Source of the DNA: Brevundimonas sp. UBA4553
Lineage (GTDB): Bacteria; Pseudomonadota; Alphaproteobacteria; Caulobacterales; Caulobacteraceae
Reading direction: 5' to 3'
DNA: 64,000 nt
NCBI RefSeq assembly: GCF_002387245.1
Contig: NZ_DGLD01000002.1
Location: 124,001 to 188,000, forward strand
Shown here: positions 43,021 through 52,216 of the stretch, piece by piece
How positions within the stretch are numbered: the stretch's first letter is position 1
Layout: each line of letters starts with the position of its first letter
Translations under genes and position numbers: made by a program
Notes under the pieces: generated by a model
The model's input: only the letters and a program-made list of their open reading frames with translations
The model's database searches: none
Told to the model about the DNA's origin: nothing

Positions 43021-43677
43021 ATGGAACTGGTGATCGGCGACAAGCTCTACTCCACCTGGTCGTTGCGACCCTGGCTGGTGCTTAAGCGCTGCGGCGCGGA
43101 CTTCACCGAGACGGTGGTGCGCCTGAACCGGCCCGATACGGCCGAACAGATCGCCCGCCACTCTCCCGCCGGTCGGGTGCCTGTGCTGAAGGTTGATGGT
43201 GAGACCATCTGGGACAGCCTGGCCATTTCGGTCTGGTGCGCGGAACGCTATCCCGAGGCTCGCCTCTGGCCGGTGGACGCTCACGCGCGCTGGCACGCCC
43301 GTTCCGCGGTCTGCGAGATGCATTCCGGCTTCATGGCGCTGCGTAACGAGTGCGCCATGGCGCCGGATCACGCCATGGTCGGCCCCGACCGCAGCGCCCC
43401 GCCGACGGGCGCAGACACCGCCGCCGACATTCGTCGTCTGGTGCAGATCTTCCGGGAGGCGCGCACCCGTTTTGGCGCAGGCGGCGACTATCTTTACGGC
43501 GAGTGGTCGATCGCCGACGCCTTCTTCACCCCTGTGGCGGCGCGCTTCCGGCATTTCCAGATCGATCTGGCGGCGCATGGCGACGTGGACGGCGTGGCCG
43601 GCGCCTATGTCGAGGCCCTGCTGGCCCAACCCGACTTCATCGCCTGGGGCGATCAGGCACTGGCTAATGCCGCTTAA
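43021..43677 (+). CDS. Glutathione S-transferase-family protein
   Basis: This 218-residue protein has a thioredoxin-like N-domain (LVIGDKLYSTWSLRPWLVLK, with the catalytic Ser-type STWSLRP, and GRVPVLKVDG at the cis-Pro). The helical C-domain has YGEWSIADAFFTPV. It follows gdx closely, with AGGAG ahead of the ATG, and may lie within the same guanidine-responsive transcript. The substrate is unknown. Confidence 0.9.
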   Translation: MELVIGDKLYSTWSLRPWLVLKRCGADFTETVVRLNRPDTAEQIARHSPAGRVPVLKVDGETIWDSLAISVWCAERYPEARLWPVDAHARWHARSAVCEMHSGFMALRNECAMAPDHAMVGPDRSAPPTGADTAADIRRLVQIFREARTRFGAGGDYLYGEWSIADAFFTPVAARFRHFQIDLAAHGDVDGVAGAYVEALLAQPDFIAWGDQALANAA

Positions 43678-43751
43678 CCGAAGCGGAAAACCGGCGATTA
43701 ACGAGTGACGTTCATTGTGTCCTCACGGCGGGGAGCCGTGGGGGATGGGCG

Positions 43752-43862
43752 ATGCGGACGATCAGCAGAAACACGGACTGGGCCAAGACGGCGCGGGGCT
43801 ATTTCCTCGCAGGTCTGGCCTTCGCCTTCGTCTGGGCCATGCTGCTGTCCAGCGTGGTCTGA
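43752..43862 (+). CDS. Predicted 36-residue single-span membrane protein
   Basis: The product MRTISRNTDWAKTARG is followed by one hydrophobic helix (YFLAGLAFAFVWAMLL). Positive residues precede the helix, suggesting the N-terminus is inside. GGGG lies upstream at a rough ribosome-binding distance. It converges on the lytic transglycosylase with six bases between the stops. Small size makes it uncertain, but the topology is coherent. Confidence 0.45.
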   Translation: MRTISRNTDWAKTARGYFLAGLAFAFVWAMLLSSVV

Positions 43863-43868
43863 CGAGGA

Positions 43869-45548
43869 CTAGCGCGTCCCGGCCACCGCAGCGGCCTCGG
43901 CCACCTGCATGGGGGCTGATGGCGGCGCGACGTAATCCAGCCTGATCGGCACGGCCTTGGCCCCGGACGCCACGGCGTCCAGCGTATTCAAAGGCGCGCC
44001 CATCATGCGCTGATAGATCCAGTAGGCGGCGACGACCTTTTCGACGTAGTCGCGGGCCTGCGGCACGTCGATGGTTTCGATCAGCAACAGCGGATCGGCG
44101 TCCGGCCCCAGTTTACGGATCGCCGCCAGCATCGGCCCGGGACCGGCGTTATAGGAGGCCACGGCCTTCAGGATGTCGCCCTGGAAGGACTCGATCTGGA
44201 ACAGACGGTTCACGTAGTCCTGACCCAGCTTCATGTTGGTCGACGCCGACAACAGCCGCTCGGGGTTGCGGACATAGCCCTGATCCCCGGTCATATAGGC
44301 GGCGGTCGCCGGCATGACCTGCATCATGCCATAGGCGCCGGCCCCCGAACGGGCGCTGGGGTTGAAGTCGGTTTCCTTGCGCGCGATCGCATAGACCAGC
44401 GCCTTCTCGATCGTGAAGCCGCCCTCGGGCTCCAGCATGGGCATGGGATAGCGGGTGGCGTCGATGCGGCTGGCCTCGGCCTGGGCCGCGCGGTTCGGCG
44501 CTACGGTGCGATAAAGGCCCGCCCACAGGCGGCGGGCGGCGTCGCCGTCGGCGCTGCGCATGCCGGTTCGGGCGGATTCCTCGGCCTCGTTGCGGCGGCC
44601 GACTTCATAGAGGGCGACGGTGCGGCGCGCGGTTTCGTCGGATCGGATGAAGGCGTTCAGTTCACGTGCGTCCACGCCCGTCGGCTCGGGCGACAGGCTG
44701 GCGCGTTGCAGCGTCGTCCCATAGGCGCGCGGTCCCATGTTCTCGATCACCGGCTCTTCGCCCAACTGACGCAGGGCGACCTGACCATAGAAGGTCGCGG
44801 GCCATCGTGCGGCGAGGCGCAGGTTTTCGACCACCTTGTCCTGGCGACCCGACCGGCCGGCGGCGCGGGCGGTCCAGAAGGCGGCGCCGGCGCGGACCCA
44901 GGGGTCTTCGGTCGGGTCCTGGGCCACGCGCTCGAAGGCGCGATAGGCGTCGGAGAATTCGTTCAGACGCCAGGCGGCCAAACCGGCGCTCCACCAGTCG
45001 CCCATCTCGGCGCCGGTGCGATAGGCGCCCGCCAGGTCATCATTGTTCAGGGCCACGCGCGCGGCCTTGGCGGGATCGGTCACGCCGCCGTCGCCTGCGC
45101 CGGTGACGCTGGCCCAGGTGCGCTCCAGCAGATTTCCGGGACGTTTCGGCTCGGCGGCGCCGTCCGGGAGGCGGCGCATCGCGAGCGTATAGACCCGCTG
45201 GGCCATGGGCAGGTCGGAATAGGTCTCCAGCCAGGCCGCCAGTTCGTCATAGGTGGCGACGTGCGTTGGGTGGAACAGTCGCTCGAACTCGACCTGACCG
45301 AGAAGGATCCGATCCTGGGCCTGCCGAGCGGCGCTGCGGGCCAGCTCCAGATCGCCGCGCCGGAGGGCGTCGAAAGCGGTGGTGTAGCTGAGCCGGTCGG
45401 AACTGCTCAGCGCCGTCGGGGTTCTGTCAGAGTCGTTCGCCGTATAGGCGACCCCGCCGTCATCAGCCGCCAGGGCGGCAGGCGCAATCGTCGCGCAGAG
45501 CACAGCAGCGAGCAGGGGCGCGAAGGACGCGCGGCGGAAAAGGTACAT
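43869..45548 (-). CDS. Soluble lytic murein transglycosylase
   Basis: This 559-residue periplasmic enzyme has a signal peptide (to about residue 27) and a long helical superhelix (about 50-370). The SLT domain follows with catalytic E392 in IARKETDFNPSAR, then GAYGMMQVMPATAAYM and AVASYNAGPGPML. It cleaves peptidoglycan glycan strands to 1,6-anhydromuropeptides. The layout matches the Slt70 family. Confidence 0.93.
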   Translation of the reverse strand: MYLFRRASFAPLLAAVLCATIAPAALAADDGGVAYTANDSDRTPTALSSSDRLSYTTAFDALRRGDLELARSAARQAQDRILLGQVEFERLFHPTHVATYDELAAWLETYSDLPMAQRVYTLAMRRLPDGAAEPKRPGNLLERTWASVTGAGDGGVTDPAKAARVALNNDDLAGAYRTGAEMGDWWSAGLAAWRLNEFSDAYRAFERVAQDPTEDPWVRAGAAFWTARAAGRSGRQDKVVENLRLAARWPATFYGQVALRQLGEEPVIENMGPRAYGTTLQRASLSPEPTGVDARELNAFIRSDETARRTVALYEVGRRNEAEESARTGMRSADGDAARRLWAGLYRTVAPNRAAQAEASRIDATRYPMPMLEPEGGFTIEKALVYAIARKETDFNPSARSGAGAYGMMQVMPATAAYMTGDQGYVRNPERLLSASTNMKLGQDYVNRLFQIESFQGDILKAVASYNAGPGPMLAAIRKLGPDADPLLLIETIDVPQARDYVEKVVAAYWIYQRMMGAPLNTLDAVASGAKAVPIRLDYVAPPSAPMQVAEAAAVAGTR

Positions 45549-45641
45549 ACGCGGCGGCCCCCTTCGTCGGCGCCGCTCCCGTCTCGACTCGGGATTGTCA
45601 GCGCTCTGTGGACTGGTCGTCAGCAGACCAACATGCCCGAG

Positions 45642-46454
45642 TCAGGCGTTCGGCTCAACCTGGGCCGTATCCAGATGCGCGGCGAGATCCAGTAAATCGG
45701 CCCACACGACCCGCTTGGCCTGGGGCTGGCGCAGCAGGAAGGCGGGATGCAGGGTCGCAATCACAGGCGCGGACACGCCCCCCTCCGACAGCCGCCATTC
45801 GCGCCATTGGCCGCGAATTTTCATCAGACCTTCGTCCGTATTCAAGATCGCCTTCGCCGCCGCTGCGCCGACCAGAAGCACCGCTTTGGGCTGCATCAGG
45901 GCGAAGGCGCGCTCCAGGAAGGGGGCGCAGGCGGCCTGCTCCTGAGGTGTCGGCAGACGATTGCCGGGCGGCTTCCAGAAGACGGTGTTGGTCATGAAGA
46001 CCTGATCGGCCAGTCCCGCCGCCGCCAGCATCCGGTCGGTCAGTTGCCCGGCCTGACCGACGAAGGGCTCGCCGCGCAGATCTTCGGTCTCGCCCGGCGC
46101 TTCGCCGACCAGCAGAACCGACCCCTTGGGATTGCCCCGCGCGAATACCGCCTGTTTGGCTCCCATGGCCCGCAACGGGCAGCCGCCGAAGGCGGCGATC
46201 GCCTCGGCCAACTCATCCATCGACGAGGCGGCGGCTGCGAGGCGACGAGCGTCGTCGACCGCCTCTGCGCCCGACATCCCGCCGTGAAGGGCCGTGACCT
46301 TGGCCGAGGCCTTCTGCACCATCTGGGCCGGGGGCGGCGCGACGAAGACCGTCCGGTCGACCGGAGCGTCCAGATAGCAGGCGTCCACGCCTGCATCGCG
46401 CCAGAAGGCGAGCAGGGCTTCGGTTGCGGCGGCGTCGAGGGGCTGGGGCGTCAT
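45642..46454 (-). CDS. Uracil-DNA glycosylase, type-4-like
   Basis: The 270 residues include GEAPGETEDLRGEPFVGQAG (117-136), the type-4 motif 1, and LHPAFLLRQP as motif 2. Of the four cysteines that bind the 4Fe-4S cluster in type-4 enzymes only two are in place (C92 and C176); aligned positions 89 and 160 are Phe and Trp. The cluster is therefore probably absent. An N-terminal extension of about 80 residues is typical of alphaproteobacterial relatives. It removes uracil or related bases from DNA, but activity is inferred. Confidence 0.82.
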   Translation of the reverse strand: MTPQPLDAAATEALLAFWRDAGVDACYLDAPVDRTVFVAPPPAQMVQKASAKVTALHGGMSGAEAVDDARRLAAAASSMDELAEAIAAFGGCPLRAMGAKQAVFARGNPKGSVLLVGEAPGETEDLRGEPFVGQAGQLTDRMLAAAGLADQVFMTNTVFWKPPGNRLPTPQEQAACAPFLERAFALMQPKAVLLVGAAAAKAILNTDEGLMKIRGQWREWRLSEGGVSAPVIATLHPAFLLRQPQAKRVVWADLLDLAAHLDTAQVEPNA

Positions 46455-46540
46455 TCCGTGACAGGGATAAGCCTTGACCGCCGCTGCGTCACCTCACGAT
46501 AAGACAGATAACCACGACGACAACGAGGATTCAGGGGAAG

Positions 46541-48295
46541 ATGGCAGAGCAAGCGATCGAAGGCGGCGCGATCAACGCCTGGCAGGAAGCCGTCATCGAC
46601 AAGCTGCCGCCGCTGGAGGCCCTGGCCGGCGTCGAGCGCGAGGTCATGGAATACGATGTCGTCATCGTCGGCGGCGGTCCCGCCGGCCTGTCCGCCGCCA
46701 TCCGCCTGAAGCAGCGCGCCGAGAAGGACGGGAAAGAGATTTCCGTCGCCGTTCTGGAGAAGTCGGCCGAGATCGGCGGCCACATTCTGTCGGGCGCCGT
46801 GATTGATCCCAAGGCGCTGAACGAGCTGTTTCCTGACTGGAAGGAACGCGGCGCGCCGCTGGAGACTCCGGTCAAGACGGACAAGTTCCTGGTGCTGGGT
46901 CCGGCCGGGCAGGCCTCGCTGCCGATGTTCGCCATGCCGCCCTTCATGCATAACCACGGCTGCTACATCGCCTCCCTGGGCAATGTCGCGCGCTGGCTGG
47001 CCGAGCAGGCCGAGGCCCTGGGCGTCGAGGTCTATCCCGGCATGGCCGCCAGCCATGTCGTCTGGGACGAACCTTCCGGCCGGGTGAAGGGCGTGGTCGC
47101 CGGCGTCTTCGGCATCGACCGCGAGGGCAGGCCGACGGGCGAATTCCAGCCGGGCCTGGAACTGCACGGCAAATATGTCTTCATCGCCGAGGGCGTGCGC
47201 GGTTCTCTGGCCAAGACCATCATGGCCCGCCACGACCTGACCGCTCACTCGGACCCGCAGAAGTTCGGCATCGGCCTGAAGGAGCTGTGGCAGATCCCGG
47301 CCGAGAAACACCAGCCCGGCCTGGTCCAGCACACGACCGGCTGGCCGCTGGACGACAAGACCGGCGGCGGGTCCTTCCTCTATCACTTCGGCGACCGCTA
47401 TGTGTCGGTCGGCTTCGTCGTGCACCTGAACTATCAGAACCCCTATCTGTCGCCGTTCGACGAGTTCCAGCAGTTCAAGCACCACCCGGCCATCGCCGAG
47501 CATCTGGAGGGCGGCACGCGCATCTCCTACGGCGCTCGCGCCATCACCGAGGGCGGCTTCCAGTCGGTGCCCAAGCTGGCCTTCCCCGGCGGCGCCCTGA
47601 TCGGCTGCTCGGCCGGATTTGTGAACGTGCCGCGCATCAAGGGCAGCCACAACGCCATGAAGACCGGCATGCTGGCCGCCGACGCTGCCTATGAGGCCGT
47701 GGTCGCGGGCCGCGAGGGCGACGTGCTGGAGGCCTACGAGGAGGCCTACAAGGCGTCGTGGGTCTACAAGGAACTGAAGGTCGTCCGTAACGCCAAGCCC
47801 ATGCTTTCAAAGCTCGGCACCATGATGGGCGGCGCGGTTTCCATGTTCGACATGTGGGTCAACCACCTGACCGGCGGCTTCTCCTTCTTCGGCACGATGA
47901 AGCACACCAAGACGGACGCCGCCTCGACCGGTCTGGCCAAGGACTTCAAGCCGATCACCTATCCCAAGCCGGACGGCAAGCTGTCGTTCGACAAGCTGTC
48001 CAGCGTCTTCATCTCGAACACCAACCACGCCGAGGAGCAGCCGGCCCACCTGAAGCTGCTGGACCCGTCGGTGCCCATTATGGTCAACCTGCCCAGGTAC
48101 GGCGAACCGGCCCGGCTCTATTGCCCGGCTGGCGTCTATGAGGTGCTGACCGACGAGCAGGGCCAGAACCCGCGCTTCCAGATCAACGCCCAGAACTGCG
48201 TCCACTGCAAAACCTGCGACATCAAGGACCCGTCGCAGAACATCGTCTGGACCACGCCGGAGGGCGGCGGCGGCCCCAACTACCCGAACATGTAA
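46541..48295 (+). CDS. Electron transfer flavoprotein-ubiquinone oxidoreductase
   Basis: This 584-residue membrane-associated flavoprotein passes electrons from ETF to ubiquinone, serving fatty-acid and amino-acid dehydrogenases. The FAD loop is DVVIVGGGPAGLSAA (39-53). The C-terminal 4Fe-4S cluster is bound by YCPAGVYEV and NCVHCKTCDIKDP. A membrane helix-like GGAVSMFDMWVNHLTGGFS is seen. No etfAB is adjacent. It is divergent from the UDG gene. Confidence 0.94.
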   Translation: MAEQAIEGGAINAWQEAVIDKLPPLEALAGVEREVMEYDVVIVGGGPAGLSAAIRLKQRAEKDGKEISVAVLEKSAEIGGHILSGAVIDPKALNELFPDWKERGAPLETPVKTDKFLVLGPAGQASLPMFAMPPFMHNHGCYIASLGNVARWLAEQAEALGVEVYPGMAASHVVWDEPSGRVKGVVAGVFGIDREGRPTGEFQPGLELHGKYVFIAEGVRGSLAKTIMARHDLTAHSDPQKFGIGLKELWQIPAEKHQPGLVQHTTGWPLDDKTGGGSFLYHFGDRYVSVGFVVHLNYQNPYLSPFDEFQQFKHHPAIAEHLEGGTRISYGARAITEGGFQSVPKLAFPGGALIGCSAGFVNVPRIKGSHNAMKTGMLAADAAYEAVVAGREGDVLEAYEEAYKASWVYKELKVVRNAKPMLSKLGTMMGGAVSMFDMWVNHLTGGFSFFGTMKHTKTDAASTGLAKDFKPITYPKPDGKLSFDKLSSVFISNTNHAEEQPAHLKLLDPSVPIMVNLPRYGEPARLYCPAGVYEVLTDEQGQNPRFQINAQNCVHCKTCDIKDPSQNIVWTTPEGGGGPNYPNM

Positions 48296-48335
48296 GCCTG
48301 AGGGGTTTCAGCCTCTTGCGGGCGGAGGGGAAAGC

Positions 48336-50234
48336 GTGAAGGGTCCGCCCATGCGCTTCCCCTTCCGTCGCTCCGCCCTGTTCGCCGCCGCCTCGCTGAT
48401 CGCGTTGGGTCTGGCCACGCCGTCACTGGCGCAAGAGACGCCGCCCGCCGACGCCGCCCCCGTTCAGGTCGAACCTGGGGTCGAGGCTGAGCCGTCGCCC
48501 GAGGCCGATCCCGCGACGCCGGATACCGAAGGTCAGGATCCCGAGGTCATTATCGCCGAGGCGCCGACAACGCCGGAGGCTCCGCCCATTCCTGCGGTCT
48601 GGGCCCCGATCCCGACCGACGCCGAGGGCGGCAGCGCCTACGGCTACTACCTCGCAGGCCGCAACGCGCTGACCAGTGGCGAGAGCGAAACGGGCGCCGA
48701 CTATCTGGCGCGGGTCGAGGCTCTGACCCCCGAGCAGCCGCGCGTGCGCGAACAGGCTTTCACCGCCTCGCTGCTGGCGGGCGACCTCGACGTCGCCGCC
48801 CGCATCGCGCCGGAAGGCGAGGAGGTCACGCCGGTCATCGTCCAGGCCGGTCGCCTGGTCGCGGCGGTGCAGACCTTTGTTCATGGCGATGCGCGCCGGG
48901 CGGACGCTCTGCTGAAGACCGCTCCGATCGGTCCGCCGCATGATCGCGCGGGCCTCTATCTTCACCCATGGATTGCGGCGGCGGCCGGCGACTGGGAACG
49001 CGCCTTGGCTGCGCCTCCGGCGGGCCTGGATCCGGTCAGCACCCTGGTGGCGCGCGCCAATCGCGCCCGGCTTCTCGAACTGCGTCGTCGTTATGATGAA
49101 GCCGACGCCGAATGGCGCGATCTGACCAGCCACGCCCTGGCCTCGCGCCTGTTCCGCCTGCCCTATGGCGAATTCCTGGAGCGCCGCCGCAAGCGCGACG
49201 AAGCCCTGGTCCAGTATGATGCCGCCGTCGCCGCAGGGGCGACCGATCGCGCCACGATGTCGGCGCGGGCCCGCGTGCTGGCCAAGGGGCGACCGCCGGC
49301 CGCGCCGACCTGGCGTCAGGGCGCGGCGCTGGCGCTGAAGACCGCCGCCGACCAGGCCATCGCCCAGCGCGCGCTGGAGTTCGGCGTGGTGTATCTGCGT
49401 CTGGCCCTGAACCTCGATCCCACGGACGAGAACCGTTTCCTGATCGGACAGACCTTACAGCAGGCGGAACTGGAGCCGGCGGCCCGCGCCGCTCTGGCCC
49501 AGGTCGGTCGTCAGGACATCGAGCTCTACGCCGCCGCCCGCGTTCAGAGCGCGCTGAGTTTCGAGAAGGACGGGCAGGCGGAGCAGGCCCTCGCCGAACT
49601 GAACCGCGCCGTCGAGGCGCGCCCGAACGAGGCCAGCATCGCCTATCTGCTGGCGGGGCAACTGGTGCAGATGAGCCGGTTCCAAGAGGCGGTGACGGTG
49701 CTGAACGGTCCGCTGCTGGCCACCGCCGACCAGGGCTTCGAGGTCAATTTCCTGCGCGGCGCCGCCTACGAGGCGCTGGACCGCAAGCCCGAGGCCGAGG
49801 CCGAGCTGTGGGCCGCCCTGCAGAAGCAACCCAACAATCCGACGGTGCTGAATTATCTCGGCTATCTGTGGGTCGACAGCGGAACCCGGGTGGAGCAGGG
49901 GGCCGAAATGATCGCCCGCGCCTTCGCCGCCGATCCGTCGGACGGCAATATCCAGGACTCCCTGGGCTGGGCCCAGTATCGCCGGGGTCAGTTCGACGTC
50001 GCCGTCGAGACCCTGGAGCAGGCCGTGGCCAAGGAGCCGGCCAACGCCGAGATCAACGACCATCTGGGCGACGCCTACTGGGCCGTGGGCCGTCAGCGCG
50101 AGGCGGGCTTCCAGTGGAACCGCGTCCTGACGCTGGACGTCGAGGCCGAGCGCAAGGCCGAGGTCGAGGCCAAGCTGCGAGACAAACTGGGCCAGGCGCC
50201 GACCGATGACACTGGCGCCGGCGCTGCGGACTGA
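48336..50234 (+). CDS. TPR-repeat protein with signal peptide
   Basis: The 632-residue product has a signal peptide ending near SLIALGLATPSLAQ, a Pro/Glu-rich linker (about 35-90), and at least ten TPR-like repeats (FLIGQTLQQAELEPAARAAL, TVLNYLGYLWVDSGTRVEQ, AEINDHLGDAYWAVGRQ). It probably acts as an envelope scaffold. GTG 48336 has GGAGGGG at ideal spacing; ATG 48351 is an alternative. Its end overlaps the longest possible ispE frame. Confidence 0.85.
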   Translation: MKGPPMRFPFRRSALFAAASLIALGLATPSLAQETPPADAAPVQVEPGVEAEPSPEADPATPDTEGQDPEVIIAEAPTTPEAPPIPAVWAPIPTDAEGGSAYGYYLAGRNALTSGESETGADYLARVEALTPEQPRVREQAFTASLLAGDLDVAARIAPEGEEVTPVIVQAGRLVAAVQTFVHGDARRADALLKTAPIGPPHDRAGLYLHPWIAAAAGDWERALAAPPAGLDPVSTLVARANRARLLELRRRYDEADAEWRDLTSHALASRLFRLPYGEFLERRRKRDEALVQYDAAVAAGATDRATMSARARVLAKGRPPAAPTWRQGAALALKTAADQAIAQRALEFGVVYLRLALNLDPTDENRFLIGQTLQQAELEPAARAALAQVGRQDIELYAAARVQSALSFEKDGQAEQALAELNRAVEARPNEASIAYLLAGQLVQMSRFQEAVTVLNGPLLATADQGFEVNFLRGAAYEALDRKPEAEAELWAALQKQPNNPTVLNYLGYLWVDSGTRVEQGAEMIARAFAADPSDGNIQDSLGWAQYRRGQFDVAVETLEQAVAKEPANAEINDHLGDAYWAVGRQREAGFQWNRVLTLDVEAERKAEVEAKLRDKLGQAPTDDTGAGAAD

Positions 50235-51111
50235 CCAGGTGATGCTGAGCGGCCTCGCGCCGGCCAAGATCAACCTCTTTTTGCACGTCGGGCCGGTGGT
50301 GGCCGATGGCTATCATCCGTTGGCGAGTCTGGTCGCCTTCGCCGACGTGGGCGACCGCGTGACCGTGATCCGCGCGGACGCCCTGTCTCTGACCGTGACC
50401 GGACCGTTCGGCGGCGCGCTGGCGGGGGAGGGCGACAACCTGATCCTGCGAGGGCTCAGGGCGCTGGGCGAGGCGGCCGGGATCGGCGTCCCGTCAGTCG
50501 CCGTGACGCTGGACAAGCAGCTTCCCATCGCGGCCGGTCTGGGCGGCGGATCAGCCGATGCCGGAACGGCCATCCGGCTGGCGGCGCAACTGCTGGATCT
50601 CGATCTGGACGAGGCGGCGCTCGAAGCCGTGGCGGCCGTGGTCGGGGCGGACGGACCCATGTGCCTGCGCGCCCGCACGGCCTGGGCGACGGGCCGGGGC
50701 GACGTCCTGCGCGACGAGCCGCGCCTGCCGCCGCTGCATGCTGTCCTGCTCAACCCCGGCCTGCCGTCGCCGACGGGAGCGGTATACCGCGCCTATGACG
50801 ATGCGCCCGGTGGCGGGGCCGACTGTCCTGATGCTCCGGGCGGTTGGTCGCCTGTCGCCGTGATCGACTGGCTGTCGGCGCAGCGCAATGATCTGGAAGC
50901 GCCCGCCCTGCGCGTCACGCCTGGCATAGGCGAGGCGTTGTCAGCCATGCAGAGCGTGCCCGGCTGTCGTATGACGCGGATGTCCGGCTCGGGCGCGACG
51001 GTCTTTGGCCTGTTCGACGACGCGGCGGCGGCGAAGGCGGCGGCGACCGCGCTGCAACGCCCCGGCTGGTGGGTGCGCCCTTGCCTGTTGGGACATCCCA
51101 CGTCCGGTTGA
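50206..51111 (+). CDS. ispE: 4-diphosphocytidyl-2-C-methyl-D-erythritol kinase
   Basis: This GHMP kinase of the MEP isoprenoid pathway keeps the substrate loop APAKINLFLHV, the ATP loop PIAAGLGGGSADAG and the C-terminal MSGSGATVFG. The first ATG (50206) lies 29 bases inside the TPR gene. The ATG at 50242, just after that gene's stop and next to the conserved LSGLAPAKINL, is equally plausible and gives 289 residues. Confidence 0.92.
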   Translation: MTLAPALRTDQVMLSGLAPAKINLFLHVGPVVADGYHPLASLVAFADVGDRVTVIRADALSLTVTGPFGGALAGEGDNLILRGLRALGEAAGIGVPSVAVTLDKQLPIAAGLGGGSADAGTAIRLAAQLLDLDLDEAALEAVAAVVGADGPMCLRARTAWATGRGDVLRDEPRLPPLHAVLLNPGLPSPTGAVYRAYDDAPGGGADCPDAPGGWSPVAVIDWLSAQRNDLEAPALRVTPGIGEALSAMQSVPGCRMTRMSGSGATVFGLFDDAAAAKAAATALQRPGWWVRPCLLGHPTSG

Positions 51112-51172
51112 GTTTCCGGCCCGCGCGCCCTAGGGTCCGCGCTCAAATTTTGCGCTGCGAAAACGAGCCGTC

Positions 51173-52060
51173 GTGACGACCGAACCCCTATCCTTCCAGG
51201 ACCTGATCCTGACCCTGCACAAATACTGGGGCGACCAGGGCTGCGCCATTCTGCAGCCCTATGACATCGAGGTCGGCGCCGGGACCCTGCACCCCGCCAC
51301 GGTGCTGCGCGCGCTCGGTCCCAAGCCGTGGAAGGCCGCCTATGTCCAGCCGTCGCGTCGTCCGGGCGACGGCCGCTATGGCGAGAACCCCAACCGGCTG
51401 CAGCACTATTATCAGTATCAGGTCATCCTGAAGCCGAACCCGGACAACCTGCAGGAGCTGTACCTCGGCTCGCTGGCCGCCATCGGCATCGACCCCAAGC
51501 TGCACGACATCCGCTTCGTCGAGGACGACTGGGAAAACCCGACCGTCGGCGCTTGGGGGCTGGGCTGGGAGGTCTGGTGCGACGGCATGGAAGTGACGCA
51601 GTTCACCTATTTCCAGGGCGTCGGCGGCATCGAGGTCGACGTGGTCTCGGGCGAGCTGACCTACGGGCTGGAGCGTCTGGCCATGTATGTTCAGGGCGTC
51701 GACAACGTCTATGACCTGAAGTTCAACAAGGAAGGCCTGACCTACGGCGAGGTGTTCCTGGAGAACGAGCGCCAGCAGTCCGAAGCCAACTTCCATGGCT
51801 ATGACGTCGCCGCGCTGAAGCGCCGCTTCGAGGACATGGAGCGCGAAGCCGCCCACTTCCTGACGCTGAAGGGACCGCAGGGCCAGCCTCTGGTCCTGCC
51901 CGCCTACGACCAGGTGCTGAAGGCCTCGCACCTGTTCAACCTGATGGACGCCCGCGGCGCCATCGCCGTCGCCGAACGCCAGAGCTACATCGGCCGCATC
52001 CGCGACCTCTGCAAAGCCTGCGCCCTCGCTCAAGTCGAACACGAGAAGGCGACGGCGTGA
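51173..52060 (+). CDS. glyQ: Glycyl-tRNA synthetase alpha subunit
   Basis: This 295-residue catalytic subunit of the bacterial alpha2beta2 GlyRS activates glycine. It has SFQDLILTLHKYWGDQGC, TLHPATVLRALGPKPW, PSRRPGDGRYGENPNRLQ and FTYFQGVGGIEVD. The start is GTG 51173. glyS normally follows directly; here 156 bases with a repeat element separate them. Confidence 0.96.
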   Translation: MTTEPLSFQDLILTLHKYWGDQGCAILQPYDIEVGAGTLHPATVLRALGPKPWKAAYVQPSRRPGDGRYGENPNRLQHYYQYQVILKPNPDNLQELYLGSLAAIGIDPKLHDIRFVEDDWENPTVGAWGLGWEVWCDGMEVTQFTYFQGVGGIEVDVVSGELTYGLERLAMYVQGVDNVYDLKFNKEGLTYGEVFLENERQQSEANFHGYDVAALKRRFEDMEREAAHFLTLKGPQGQPLVLPAYDQVLKASHLFNLMDARGAIAVAERQSYIGRIRDLCKACALAQVEHEKATA

Positions 52061-52074
52061 GCACTGTCTCCCTG

Positions 52075-52205
52075 CCGTCATTCCGGGGCGGCGCAGCCGA
52101 ACCCGGAACCCAGGCGCCGGCGCTCCGCACGGCTCTTTCCGCTTTGAACTCCGCCGTCTGGGTCCCCGGATCGGCGTCGCTCCGCGACTTGTCCGGGGAT
52201 GACGG
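52075..52205. repeat. Inverted-repeat element between glyQ and glyS
   Basis: CCGTCATTCCGG (52075-52086) is the near-complement of CCGGGGATGACGG (52193-52205), and the inside repeats CCGGAACCCAGGCGCC and GTCTGGGTCCCCGGA. It resembles the element at 24252-24350. It sits inside what should be one operon, and its right end supplies an ATG (52199) in frame with glyS. Confidence 0.75.
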
Positions 52206-52216
52206 AATTTAATCGA

